Below the pieces are notes generated by a model that saw only the letters and a list, made by a program, of their open reading frames with translations, ran no database searches and was not told where the DNA came from. The position numbers and the translations under genes were made by a program. From Astropecten irregularis (Eukaryota > Echinodermata > Asteroidea > Paxillosida > Astropectinidae), in contig OZ020248.1 of NCBI GenBank assembly GCA_963971285.1, positions 21,845,873 through 21,909,872 on the forward strand: a stretch of DNA of 64,000 bases, written 5' to 3'. Of this stretch, positions 32,076 through 42,386 are shown piece by piece. Within the stretch, counting starts at the first letter, position 1. Each line of letters opens with the position of its first letter.

Positions 32076-33369
32076 CTAAAAAGTAGGACAATTTGAGAGA
32101 AACTATTATTAAAATCTTACTTTTAGGAAACTTTATCCTCAGCTTGATGGGTTATTTTTATAAGGAGCTCATCAAGGAGTAATACACCCCTTGGAATGTT
32201 CTTACTGTCCAAGAAAGAAACAAACTCTCTTGGATCCCCCTTTGCATACTTGTAGTGCATCTTATTCATTTTGAAAACAGTGTTGCCAATCCTGGGACTC
32301 AGGTACCAAGAATTTCAATTGCAATTTTCTAAGTGAGTCTTTAAAACCTGGTCACCAGTCTATAACCGATAATGGAGGAGCTCTAAAACTCCCTTCATTC
32401 ACCAACAGTTCTTTGTCAGAATTAAGCACGCCAGAATCTCAGTGTCCTCTGAGTGTTAGCCCTTGTCTTCCACATTAGACTATGGTGTCTATGATGGGGT
32501 GAACTCTTCTCTGATTTTCTTCCTCTTGTTTTCTCTCCGTTCTGTCCACTTGATAGCGTATCAATGCCTCCTTCTGGTCAGCTATACTCAAATATCAAAT
32601 AGCTTTTGCCATACTGTACATGCCTTATGGTACAGCGCTCTCTGTGAAGATCTGGCCACAGTACAACAAAGTTTTGTTTGAGTTGGGGCCTTATAATTTT
32701 ACAATGTAATACATGCTATGCACTGAGCTATGAGAGCAGCATTCAGGACAGAATTTGAAACCGTTATGTATGGGGACTTATAATGTTACCCTGGCAGCAC
32801 TCTTCTCTTCTTCTGGCTGTTTTTGCTCCTCCAAGCGGGAAGGTTCCTCTGACTTGTTCTCCCATTTCTTACGCTGTGATGTTTGGTTCACTGAGTACAG
32901 CATATGTGGCCCAGCACTGTTCTTTTACCGTACTCTGCTGATGGCAGATAGAACGGTCTGGATGTACATGTATTTGGATGCTGCCAAACCCTTATTAATG
33001 CTGAGCTGCAGCTTGTGAGCAGCTCATCCGACATCTTTGGAACCGCAGTCATCGCCTACTTTGGTGGTGTTGCTAGCATTATCGTGGACAACCTCCGTCA
33101 CCTTTCCACTTATCAATGACACTGCCAAGTTGTCTGGCTAATGCCTCAGAGGTGTGGCGCTGGATGCACTCGCCATCTGATGCATTGTCATCTGAAGCTG
33201 ATGCCATCTCCATGACTGGGGTGGTGTCAAGGTTGACAGAAACCTGAGACCATGAGGATTAATCTTCCTCAAAGGCTCTCACTGTCTCAGCAAAATTCAG
33301 CTCCAAAAGCCGACCAAGGAAATCTGAGGAACTGCAAAACTTTGAATAAAGGGGCAGTACAAAGGACAC

Positions 33370-34142
33370 CTACAACCCTATACCAACAAAATGCTCGCAG
33401 ATCTCATCAGCAGAAATTTGACACTTATAATCGTAATTCAATTTCAAGGCTTTCTCTAGCATAGGGATGACTGTTGCGTATTTGATGCGATCTATGGCAC
33501 CCAGAGCGTCTGGTGGATGGCCGTTGGTGCGCTTGCCGATTATTGTTGCCTGGTGCTTTCCAGGAACTACACCCTTAAAATCCCACAGCTGGGCACCACT
33601 AAATAATTCTGCTAGTGTGTAGCCCAGCGACCATACATCTGACGTTTGCCCAGGTGACAAGCCTTGTTCACACTCGGCCATGACTGCAGCGGAGAAAGAC
33701 GGAAAGGAGGCAATGTTACTTTTCAGATCATCCAAAACTAAATATTTATCATTCACTCTAACAATGGTGTAAAAGTGACCCGGGCTCATCTGCACGGCTG
33801 CTGTCAGTGTATAGGATGAATCATGGACTGTTATGTGCTCAACAACAACTACCATACTTCAGGCTTCATTGAATTTCATACATTCTTGTCCAGACCGAGA
33901 ATTACAGTAAAGAAATTTGGCAATTCATAACACTGCCCGTCTAAGATGGTGTGCAAAGATTCATAACAAATCTCACATAACACACAATGACATAATTTAC
34001 TTACAGCTTTATCAATCATTTCATTCAGGGCTCTGCTAACATTTCCATTATGTCTCTTATTTACCGAGTCTTCATAAAACAAAACAGGGTCAATAGAGCA
34101 TTCTACAGGATATATCTTTTGACACATAGGGGCATGTCCCAT
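33370..34142 (-). pseudogene. USP-like/kinase composite frame, unit 1
   Basis: The upstream frame (33876-34142) has CHCVLCEICYESLHTILDGQ and LPNFFTVILGLD, then an in-frame TGA. The second frame (33370-33855) has ITVHDSSYTLTAAVQ, GHFYTIVRVNDKYLVLDDLK and, with no stop, SPGQTSDVWSLGYTLAELFS and a helical tail. The first half resembles the C-terminal catalytic box of ubiquitin-specific peptidases (Y-x-L, then H-[FY]-x-x-x-V-R, then D-D). The second half is the D-V-W-S-L-G-x-x-x-x-E-L block of a kinase C-lobe. The two meet at about AAVMAECEQGL. The kinase catalytic loop is absent. A 5-bp difference near 33855 shifts the frame relative to unit 2. Likely a pseudogene of a multicopy family. Confidence 0.5.
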
Positions 34143-34289
34143 GCCCTTTAATTCCTGTTACAAACTTGTTGCTGTTATCGTGAAATTTCTCAAAAGCTTG
34201 TAGAATTTCTGCATCTCCATGCTCTTTCAGATAATAACCTGCAACATTATTGGACAGCCAGTCCCACAATTATGGCCATGACTTACTTA

Positions 34290-34475
34290 TATTAGTCAAT
34301 TTGACCAATTTACACTGGTCCCTTGACTAGTTTATACTTAGTCTTTTGACTAAATCCAAAAGTGTCTCACTCTCACCTGACTAAACACTTAGTCAAATGG
34401 CTAATACTTTTAGTAATTTAACACTGTAAATGACTAATACAGTTAGTTAATTGACTTGTACAGTTAGTCATTCAT
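34290..34475. repeat. TTAGTCA/TGACTAA motif cluster, unit 1
   Basis: About ten TAGTCA or TGACTA words in both orientations within 190 bp, for example TTAGTCTTTTGACTAA, TGACTAAACACTTAGTCAA and TTAGTTAATTGACT. The same cluster is at 37310-37480 in unit 2. It could be a decayed small element made of inverted sub-repeats. Confidence 0.7.
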
Positions 34476-34637
34476 ATAAATACAACAAAACATGGATATA
34501 ATTTAACAAGATATGAACACAAGAATCAAGTACATTTAGGTACATTTACATGTAGTTTATTTACATTTCAATTTATCCAAGAAATTAGTTTACACTTTGA
34601 ACTAAGTCATGAGGTACATGCGTGTATATAGTCAAAG

Positions 34638-34672
34638 CCTTTGAGAAAGATCCTGCTAGGATCGAAATGTTA
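34638..34672 (+). ncRNA. Degenerate hammerhead-like hairpin, unit 1
   Basis: The order is a TTTGAGAAA core-like stretch, the hairpin GATCC-TGCTA-GGATC, then GAAA and TGTTA. This is the layout of a type I hammerhead ribozyme (C-U-G-A-n-G-A, stem II, G-A-A-A), but the first core block is altered. Copies are at 37645-37680 and, more diverged, at 38649-38684. Penelope-like elements often carry such motifs. Activity is doubtful. Confidence 0.35.
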
Positions 34673-34903
34673 AGCCCTTCTTACTTCAAGCAAAACAAAA
34701 TGGCAATGAGGAAAGGGCACTTATGTGATATATTTTAGATATCGATTAAATCTATCGAGAAGAGTAACTACGGACCGGTCTAGCTTGGACGAATCTTGAA
34801 TGTTTAAAATGACCCTCTGGAAAAATGTAAGAGTTTTCTTGAGCCCAACCGGATAAACAATATTAAAAACATAGAATGATGATAAATATACTGCTAAAGC
34901 TGT

Positions 34904-35490
34904 TTAAATGTTGTTGGAATTAGCTATTTTTATTCCATCAATTATGATCGAGAAGTCAGAGCTCTCTGCCAATTTGTCTTTGTCTCCTTGGATATGAGGA
35001 TATCCATCTTCCTGTATCACAAAACATGCAAAGAAAAGGGTGAAGGGAAATGTAATTAAGCTTAAAGGATGAAGCAAGGAAGTTACTATACTCATTCCAT
35101 TTTGGATATTGGAATAGTGTTTGAACCCTGATGTACTGATGTATTGCACAATACTTACAGACTCCTTTCCAAGAAGGAGACAGCTGACCTTCTCCTTCAG
35201 TAAAGATGAAATCACCAAAGCTGCTACAACAAGGGTAGCACCTGAAGAAAATAACATGATACACTTTGTGTTATGTATAGCAGCAGATGAGGTGTGGTGA
35301 GAGGAACTGACTGTCAATGCATCCTGAAGATCTGCTTTCTTGATGAAACAGTTTATGTTCAGTTGTGTTTAATATCAGACAAAGGTATAATATGTTGGCA
35401 CTCACCTGTCCTGAAAATATCCCCATTAGATGAGGGATGCTGGCCACAGTCATTTGCCTTACCTCACCTAAAGTCAATGATGCTATTGTT
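34904..35490 (-). CDS. Last three exons of a small spliced gene, unit 1
   Basis: Exons 35468-35490, 35159-35241 and 34904-35011 join in phase with GT/AG ends. They encode TIASLTLGATLVVAALVISS then LLKEKVSCLLLGKES and EDGYPHIQGDKDKLAESS to a terminal SNNI and stop. The segment GATLVVAALVISSLL is hydrophobic enough for one membrane-spanning helix. The matching exons of unit 2 continue upstream to 39159; unit 1 has no upstream exons because unit 2 begins there. The family is not recognised. Confidence 0.5.
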
Positions 35491-36391
35491 CTGAAATCAA
35501 TCAAGAGTACATATAGGCCTATGTATGTATGTTTGCATGCATGCTCCTGACAAAAACAAAACAACAAAATCACCTAGATTAGAATTGGATTTGAACAGCT
35601 GTGACTAGTGTAACACATGCCTTATAGTGCATCACCCCTCTGTGTAGATCTGGTCACAGCAGAGAACAAAGTTTTGTTTAAGTTGGGGTCTTATAATTTT
35701 ACAATTTGATACATGCTATGCACTGAGCTATGAGAGAAGCATGGGTAGCATTCAGGACAGAATTTGAAACCAGAATATATTGGGACTTGTAATGTTACCC
35801 TGGCAGCACTCTTCTCTTCTTCTGGATGTTTTCGCCCCTCCAAGCAGGAAGTTTCCTCTGACTTGTTCTCCCATTTCTTACACTGTGATGCTTGGATCAC
35901 TGAGCATGTTGAGTACAGCATATATGGCCCAGCACTGTTCTTTTACCGTACTTTGTGACAGCAGATAGAACGGTCTGGATGTGTTTGAATGCTGCCAAAC
36001 CCTTATTAATGCTGAGCTGCAGCTTGTGAGCAGCTCATCCGACATCTCTGGAACCGCAGTCATTTCTTAGTTTGGTGGTGTTGCTAGCATTATTTTGGAC
36101 AACCTCCGTCACCTTTCCACGTAGACCCCACTCATCAATAACACTGCCATGTTGTCTGGCTAATGTCTCAGAGGTGTGGCACTGGATGCGCTCGCCATCT
36201 GATGCGTTGTCATCTGAAGCTGATGCCATCTCCATGACTGGGGTGGTGTCAAGGTTGACAGAAACCTGAGACCATGAGGATTAATCTTCCTCAAAGGCTC
36301 TCACTGTCTCAGCAAAATTCAGCTCCAAAAGCCGACCAAGGAAATCTGAGGAACTGCAAAACTTTGAATAAAGGGGCAGTACAAAGGACAC

Positions 36392-37159
36392 CTACAACCC
36401 TATATCAACAAAATGTTCGCAGATCTCATCAGCAGAAATTTGACACTTATAATCGTAATTCAATTTCAAGGCTTTCTCTAGCATAGGGATGACTGTTGCG
36501 TATTTGATGCGATCTATGGCACCCAGAGCGTCTGGTGGATGGCCGTTGGTGCACTTGCCGATTATTGTTGCCTGGTGCTTTCCAGGAACTACACCCTTTA
36601 AATCCCACAGCTGGGCACCACTAAATAATTCTGCTAGTGTGCAGCCCAGCGACCATACATCTGACGTTTGCCCAGGTGACAAGCCTTGTTCACACTTGGC
36701 CATGACTGCAGCGGAGAAAGACGGAAAGGAGGCAATGGTACTTTTCAGATCATCCAAAACTAAATATTTATCATTCACTCTAACAATGGTGTAAAAGTGA
36801 CCCGGGCTCATCTGCACGGCTGCTGTCAGTGTATAGGATGAATCATGGACTGTTATGTGCTCATCAACAACTACTTCAGGCTTCATTGAATTTCATACAT
36901 TCTTGTCCAGACCGAGAATTACAGTAAAGAAATTTGGCAATTCATAACACTGCCCGTCTAAGATGGTGTGCAAAGATTCATAACAAATCTCACATAACAC
37001 ACAATGACATTGTCTACTTACAGCTTTATCAATCATCTCATTCAGGGCTCTGCTAACATTTCCATTATGTCTCTTATTGACTGAGTCTTCATAAAACAAA
37101 ACAGGGTCAATAGAGCATTCTACAGGATATATCTTTTGACACAAAGGGGCATGTCCCAT
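36392..37159 (-). pseudogene. USP-like/kinase composite frame, unit 2
   Basis: Same architecture as unit 1. Here the two frames are in the same phase and are separated only by one TGA between DKNV and NSMKPE, so the ancestral protein was continuous from CHCVLCEICYES through GHFYTIVRV to DVWSLGCTLAELF. The shared TGA means the family was interrupted before the tandem duplication, or that a short exon boundary there is not recognised. The catalytic cysteine box of a USP is not visible. Confidence 0.5.
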
Positions 37160-37309
37160 GCCCTTTAAATCCTGTTACAAACTTGTTGCTGTTATGGTGA
37201 AATTTCTCAAAAGCTTGTAGAATTTCTGCATCTCCACGCCCTTTCAGATAATAACCTGCAACATCATTGGACAGCCAGTCCCACAATTATGGCCATGACT
37301 TACTTATAT

Positions 37310-37480
37310 CAGTCAATTTGACCAATTTACACTGGTCCCTTGACTAGTCTTTCGACTAAATCCAAAAGTGTCTCACTCTCACCTGACTAAACACTTAGTC
37401 AAATGACTAATACTTTTAGTAATTTAACACTGTAAATGACTAATACAGTTAGTTGATTGACTTGTACAGTTAGTCATTCA
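37310..37480. repeat. TTAGTCA/TGACTAA motif cluster, unit 2
   Basis: Counterpart of 34290-34475, lacking the TTTATACTTAG segment of unit 1 but otherwise the same. It keeps TGACTAAACACTTAGTCAA and TGACTAATACAGTTAGTT. Confidence 0.7.
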
Positions 37481-37913
37481 TATAAATACAACAAAAACAT
37501 GGATATAATTTAACAAGATATGAACACAAGAATTGACTACATTTAGATACATTTACATGTAGTTTATTTACATTTCAATTTATCCAAGAAATTAGTTTAC
37601 ACTTTGAACTAAGTCATGAGGTACATGCATGTGTGTAGTCAAAGCCTTTGAGAAAGATCCTGCTAGGATCGAAATGTCAGGCCCTCCTAACTCCAAGCAA
37701 AACAAAATGGCAATTAGGATAGGGCACTTATGTGATCTATTTTAGATCTCGGTTAAACCTATCAAGAAGAGTAACTACGGACCGGTCTAGCTTGGATAAT
37801 CTTGAATGTTTAAAATGACCCTCTGGAAAAATGTAAGAGTTTTCTTGAGCCCAACCGGATAAACAATATTAAAAACATAGAATGATGATAAATATACTGC
37901 TAAAGCTGTTTAA

Positions 37914-39159
37914 ATGTTGTTGGAATTAGCTATTTTTATGCCATCAATTATGATCGAGAAGTCGGAGCTCTCTGCCAATTTGTCTTTGTCTCCTTGGATA
38001 TGAGGATATCCTGTATCACAAAACATGCAAAGAAAAGGGTGAAGGGAAATATAATTAATCTTAAAGGTTGAAGCAAGGAAGTTACTATACTCATTCCATT
38101 TTGGATATTGGAATAGTGTTTGAACCCTGATGTACTGATGTATTGCACAATACTTACAGACTCCTTTCCAAGAAGAAGGAGACAGCTGACCTTCTCCTTC
38201 AGTAAAGATGGAATCACCAAAGCTGCTGCAACAAGAGTAGCACCTGAAGAAAATAACATGATACGCTTTGTGTTATGTATAGCAGCAGATGAGGTGTGGT
38301 GAGAGGAACTGACTGTCACTGCATCCTGAAGATCTGCTTTCTTGATGAAACAGTTTATGTTCAGTTGTGTTTAATATCAGACAAAGGTATAATATGTTGG
38401 CACTCACCTGTCCTGAAAATATCCCCATTAGATGAGGGATGCTGGCCACAGTCATTTGCCTTACCTCACTTAAAGTCAATGATGCTATTGTTCTGAAATC
38501 AATCAAGAGTACATATAGGCCTATGTATGTATGTTTACATGCATGCTCCTGACAAAAACAAAACAACAAAATCACCTAGATTAGAATTGGATTTGAACAG
38601 CTGTGACTAGTGAATCACAAAGATTATGACCAAAGGTTCAGATAAAAGACCTCTTAGGAAGATCCTGAAAGGATCAAAATGTCTGGTCCTCCTTATCATG
38701 GGAATTATACATTTCAGGTCATTTTGGTCGATAATGGTTAATTCTTGTAGAAGATGATTGTATTGAAACAAATAGACAAACAAACAATTTTCACACGACT
38801 TGTGAAACTGCCAACAGTAGGTCATCCACGATGTGCACCATAAGGTTCTCTCTAAACCAAGTGGAGTTCATTTTGCAATGCTGATATGTACTAACCTTTG
38901 TTCCGTATCTTTCTGGGTTTCAACTTCTGTATATAAAAATATATATATTATACTTTATTTGCTAAGTAGTTGTAATGCACAAGAATTCTTAGTTTAGCAT
39001 CTTAGTATTGATTCAGATGTCAGCCACTGTAATAATATGATTACCTCCGTGCTTCGGTTCCACCTGGGCTCCACCACTTGAGTGTCTGATTTTATCCGCA
39101 ATCTGTCTGTCTGTGAACACCGATGCAAGCGCTGGCTCCTCTGAAAGGATTATCCTGGC
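37914..39159 (-). CDS. Small spliced gene of unknown function, unit 2 and upstream exons
   Basis: Exons 39045-39159, 38896-38926, 38470-38492, 38158-38243 and a last exon from 38010 join in phase. They encode ARIILSEEPALASVFTDRQI, ADKIRHSSGGAQ, EVETQKDTEQ, TIASLTLSATLVAAALVIPS, then LLKEKVSCLLLLGKES. All introns are GT-AG. A 7-bp deletion at the start of the last exon shifts its frame relative to unit 1, giving DILISKETKTNWQRAPTSRS and a stop. A 45-nt exon occurring twice upstream (40279-40323, 40560-40604) may belong to it. There is one hydrophobic stretch. I recognise no family. Confidence 0.5.
38649..38684 (+). ncRNA. Diverged hammerhead-like hairpin just outside unit 2
   Basis: CTTAGGAAGATCC-TGAA-AGGATC-AAAA-TGTC has the same layout as the hairpins at 34638 and 37645 but differs in stem and core, so it is an older relative and not part of the 3.0-kb unit. 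It starts about 37 bp beyond the unit boundary. Confidence 0.3.
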
Positions 39160-39537
39160 CTATTCATGTAATTAAACATTAAAATGTTAGCATCAATAAA
39201 TATCTTGATCTGTTTAAATGGTAGTAACATTGTCACCATAAAACTCATTTCCTGAAATGGACTTGCCCCTCTTTAGTTTTGATTTCCAGATGCAAATTCT
39301 GATGTGTATTAAATTATAAGAGGCCAGAGGGTTTCTTATATAAACTGAGTTGTGAACTATAATTGTGCAAGAAAATAACACACAAAATTAAGCAAATAAG
39401 TAAATTGAGAACGATTACAATAAATTGTTAACTAAGAGCTAAGGAATAAGAGTAAGAATATTAAAATTGTATACCTACTACACTGGGGTTGTTGAGGAAT
39501 AAGCACACACATGATAATATAGATAACATAAGTAAGG

Positions 39538-39750
39538 TATAGTCAACAGAATGGTCAAGATACCAACTGTGGCTACCTAAAGCACAGGCAAGGTCCTTGA
39601 GGAGGACATTTTATAGTCTCAGGGGAACATGTGGTGGTGAGAAAGACAGTTACTCTGCATGGGAAAAACCACCCAGGCCTGGTAGAAAGGAATGTGGAAT
39701 TTAGGGATTGAGATAAGGGTCAAGGGATGGTCAGAAAAAATGGTTACAAC
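39538..39750. repeat. Dispersed duplicate R2, copy 2
   Basis: Counterpart of 22970-23175. It is followed at about 1 kb by the P-like relic at 40.8 kb, as copy 1 is followed directly by the relic at 23.3 kb. Confidence 0.85.
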
Positions 39751-40200
39751 ATCTAAACTACACACATACACTGGAATACAATGAACTACATGTAGGTACA
39801 TGTATGAATAATAGTAAGAAGGTTATCAAAGTCCTCCACATCTACACATTTCACGTGGAGCATTTTTTTATTTAGCATGTTGGTAACCAAAGAAACTTAT
39901 TTGAATGGCCAAGTTAAATTTGGTCAATTTCTTTGTTAGTTCAATATCTCCTATGTCATGCAGGGTCATGAAGTGCTTGTCATTGATGTAGCTTGGAACT
40001 GTGGTATCGTTTGCTACCTTATATTAGTGTTCATGTGTCTTTGTTGGTTGGTTACAGTTTTACTATAGGCAGAGTTGCCTTGTAGTAGTAGCTTCTCACT
40101 GTGTCTGCGAGTATAGCATTCAGAGGGTTTAGTCCTTAAGTTTTATTGGAATTTTTTCATGTCATGGAAAACCTTCCCAAACTGCAAGTTCCCTGTGCTC
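39751..40200. other. Unassigned AT-rich stretch
   Basis: No gene motif. The piece GTGCTCTATACTTCCTGCAA near 40196 recurs near 49638, marking the start of the block shared with the 50.3 kb copy. Confidence 0.3.
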
Positions 40201-40670
40201 TATACTTCCTGCAAGAAATACTCTCTTTCAAATTTGCCTATTGTAGTAAAATAGTCTAATTCTATTGATGTAACTTACATTCTCGTCCAGTCTTCCCGAT
40301 CTTGTCGGCTGATGATCCAGAAGCTGTTAAGGAAAATGATGAAAATTAATATTGTTATTATTCCATTTAAATTGCCTTCCATTGGTCTTTCATTTTTATT
40401 AAGGTGATATTATTGTTAATTTTCATGTTAATGTACGGCAAGCTGCATCTCTTCTTGGAATGCTCGATACCATCATTTTGAGAATTCTTTGTAAAAATTC
40501 CATCTCTTTCCAATTTGCCTATTGTAGTAAAATAGCATAATTCTATTGATGTAACTTACGTTCTCGTCCATTCGTCCCAATCTTGTCGGCTGATGATCCA
40601 GAAGCTGTTAAGGAAAATTATGAAACTTAATTCTGTAATTCCATTTTACTTTTAAAATGGTCTATAACAA
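40201..40670. repeat. Two tandem copies of a block carrying a 45-nt exon
   Basis: The block TTGCCTATTGTAGTAAAATA to CCAGAAGCTGTTAAGGAAAA occurs at about 40235-40330 and 40515-40618; a third copy is at 50360-50470. Each contains a 45-nt stretch open in frame and flanked on the minus strand by CTTAACAG and a G(T/C)AAGT donor. The exons are 40279-40323, 40560-40604 and 50416-50460. Confidence 0.85.
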
Positions 40671-40789
40671 CACTAATTTATTGGGAATTTGAGTCTAAGT
40701 TGCATTAAACATGCATGTATGGCATTCCTTCATACACTCCTAACCACGATAGCCAATTTGACCACAAACGAAACAACATTCAACATGTT

Positions 40790-41460
40790 TAAAGGGATGA
40801 TGGAGGCGGTAAAACTTCCTATTTGAAGATGCCCCATACGACACAAAAGCATAAACTATCATCCCTGCTGTCTACACATAATTCACACATTCCCACAAAC
40901 AGGGGAACAACTGGTCGACTGTAACACCAGCTGTGGGGTACACAGCAATTGGCGAATGAAGAGAACTGTCGATGCCTCGTACCATCACAACTAACACATG
41001 GGTAGCTATTTCTGCTTCCTCCTCACCTCTGCATCAATGTTCAAAGCGCATTACCTCATTGGCAATTTCACCTACATCACTGAAACCAACAATCTGGCCT
41101 GACCTCACAGAATACACAAGTCCTACCTTTATCTTCATCTCATCGAAGAGGAGGAGGACATTGTTGCTATTTGCATCAGGAGTTGTAGTCTCTTTAGTGC
41201 AGTTTCTTTCAGTGGTTCTGAGAGATTGTTCTATTTCATCATGTACATGTCTATGGCTTGTTATGCTCTCTTTGTAGTGTTGAACAGTTAAACATGCTAC
41301 CTCCCCTAGTCTTGTTTGTTGGTCTGTCTCTCTGTTGGTCGAAGTCAAAGTCCTTCCCTCTTTCTACAAACGTCCACAACTCAATGTGGATTTTCTGTAA
41401 GATTTGCTCAGCTTCTTCTTGTTCAACTCCTTGGACTTTGGCAATGATGTGCACCATTGC
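40790..41460 (-). pseudogene. P-element/THAP9-like transposase relic, second large copy
   Basis: Order on the minus strand: LLLFDEMKIKVGLVYSVRSG, QIVGFSDVGEIANEVMRFEH, THVLVVMVRGID, VDQLFPCLWECVNYV, a stop, then VSYGASSNRKFYRLH. The first catalytic D-E-M is intact here, unlike the copy at 23.8 kb, but the C-D-G-A-S aspartate is changed (SYGAS) and there is an in-frame stop. The copies are diverged (about half of residues differ), so they are different subfamilies or old insertions. An upstream frame (41251-41457) may be its N-terminal extension. Confidence 0.75.
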
Positions 41461-41589
41461 TTCTACACTCTATTGGAAGCATGACATTAACTCATAACAC
41501 ATACATGAAATGGGAGATGTATCATTTCTCAGCCGAACTGAAGCCTGGAAGGAAGCTCAATGCACCAACTGATCTTTCCATGGTGTTGG

Positions 41590-42003
41590 CACAGAGTTAT
41601 ATCCAGTGGGCATCCACACAAATGGGAATGAAAATCCACATGTAGTGTGCAAAATCAATCTGAAATCAAAAGCAAACAATATGGTGTTGATGATCTGATT
41701 ATTTACTTGAAAAAACAAATGTGTAAACTATTCTACAACAACAAAAACTAACCTTCTTCCAGTCACTGCATTTCATATAGGGCAAGGCAGATACAGTGTA
41801 AAGCTTCTTAGGATGCCAATCAAAGTCACTTGGAACCCTGATCCCAAGAAGCCTCTCATCTGCGGTAGTCTTTTGGTTTTTGGCCAAGTGTCCAAGGGTT
41901 CTGATCTATGACATCTTCATGCCTGCCCAAAGCCACTTCAGCTGTTCGCATCTTGGCTGTGTTGTCTCTGACCGTAAAGAAGCCAAAGAACTTTTTCATG
42001 ACA
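41590..42003 (-). pseudogene. Ulp1-like (C48) protease gene fragment, set 2
   Basis: After a VVMKKFFGFFTVRDNTAKM block (near 41965-42003), a frame at 41753-41887 reads DERLLGIRVPSDFDWHPKKL and continues to SDWKK at a GTTAGT donor. The next exon begins at 41659 (ATTTCAG acceptor) with IDFAHYMWIFIPICVDAHWI and then TAA at 41597-41599. I-F-I-P-I-x-x-x-x-H-W is the catalytic-histidine block of Ulp1/SENP-type cysteine proteases. The Asp and Cys blocks that should follow are lost after the stop. Ulp1-like domains are common passengers of DNA transposons, which fits the P-like relic next door. Confidence 0.55.
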
Positions 42004-42344
42004 ACTTGTAAATTTAAAAAGACCTTTCAACAATTAAATACAGCAGTATATGCATACATCGATGTAGCGTCAAATGAAATCAATTATTTCCACTTGTCTC
42101 CAAAATTTCATCAACCTTTTTATATTGTTTTCTAGACATTACTGAATCTGTTTTCAGTAGTTATGCAAAAAAAAATTATTTGCAAGTACTGTGATTTATA
42201 AACATACATCTTTGATTTTACCTAAATTAGGCCTATGTGTAAAGCCATGGCCAGTTTAGTTTATATCGAGGCTAGAGGTCGTTCAAACAGTAGGCGTTGG
42301 TGCTCAAACATCCATTGTAAGTGAGCACATTCAACCACAAAGAA

Positions 42345-42384
42345 ATATTTTTTTACCTGGACCGAGTGCATCAGCTCCACTGGT
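42345..42384 (-). pseudogene. Exon DIPVELMHSVQ, set 2
   Basis: The minus strand reads SDIPVELMHSVQ then a GTAAAA donor-like site, the counterpart of NINIPIELMHMIQ at about 21925-21960. It precedes the VVMKKFFGFF exon by about 340 bp. Confidence 0.4.
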
Positions 42385-42386
42385 AT

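Larger units (their letters stand above)
32616..35610. repeat. 3.0-kb tandem duplication, unit 1
   Basis: Directly abuts unit 2 (35611-38612) in head-to-tail orientation; lengths are 2995 and 3002 bp. The copies differ by scattered substitutions and small indels only, roughly a few percent by eye. Each unit holds the peptidase-like/kinase frame, a TTAGTCA motif cluster, a hammerhead-like hairpin and the last exons of a small spliced gene. Confidence 0.95.
35611..38612. repeat. 3.0-kb tandem duplication, unit 2
   Basis: Second head-to-tail copy. Compared with unit 1 it has a 7-bp deletion near 38008 (in the last exon of the small spliced gene), a 3-bp insertion near 38175, and an intact GAAGTAGTTGTTGATGAGC stretch where unit 1 has five extra bases. 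Confidence 0.95.

Noticed and set aside
33252..33464. Plus-strand 70-codon frame repeated at 36274-36486
   Set aside because: Conserved between the two only because the whole 3.0-kb unit is duplicated; it partly overlaps the antisense of the kinase-like tail and has no motif.
35271..35573. 100-codon minus-strand frame running through the 85-nt open block
   Set aside because: The continuous frame crosses a good donor and acceptor; using the earlier GTGAGG donor gives exon phases that agree with the next exons, so the long frame is probably intron read-through.
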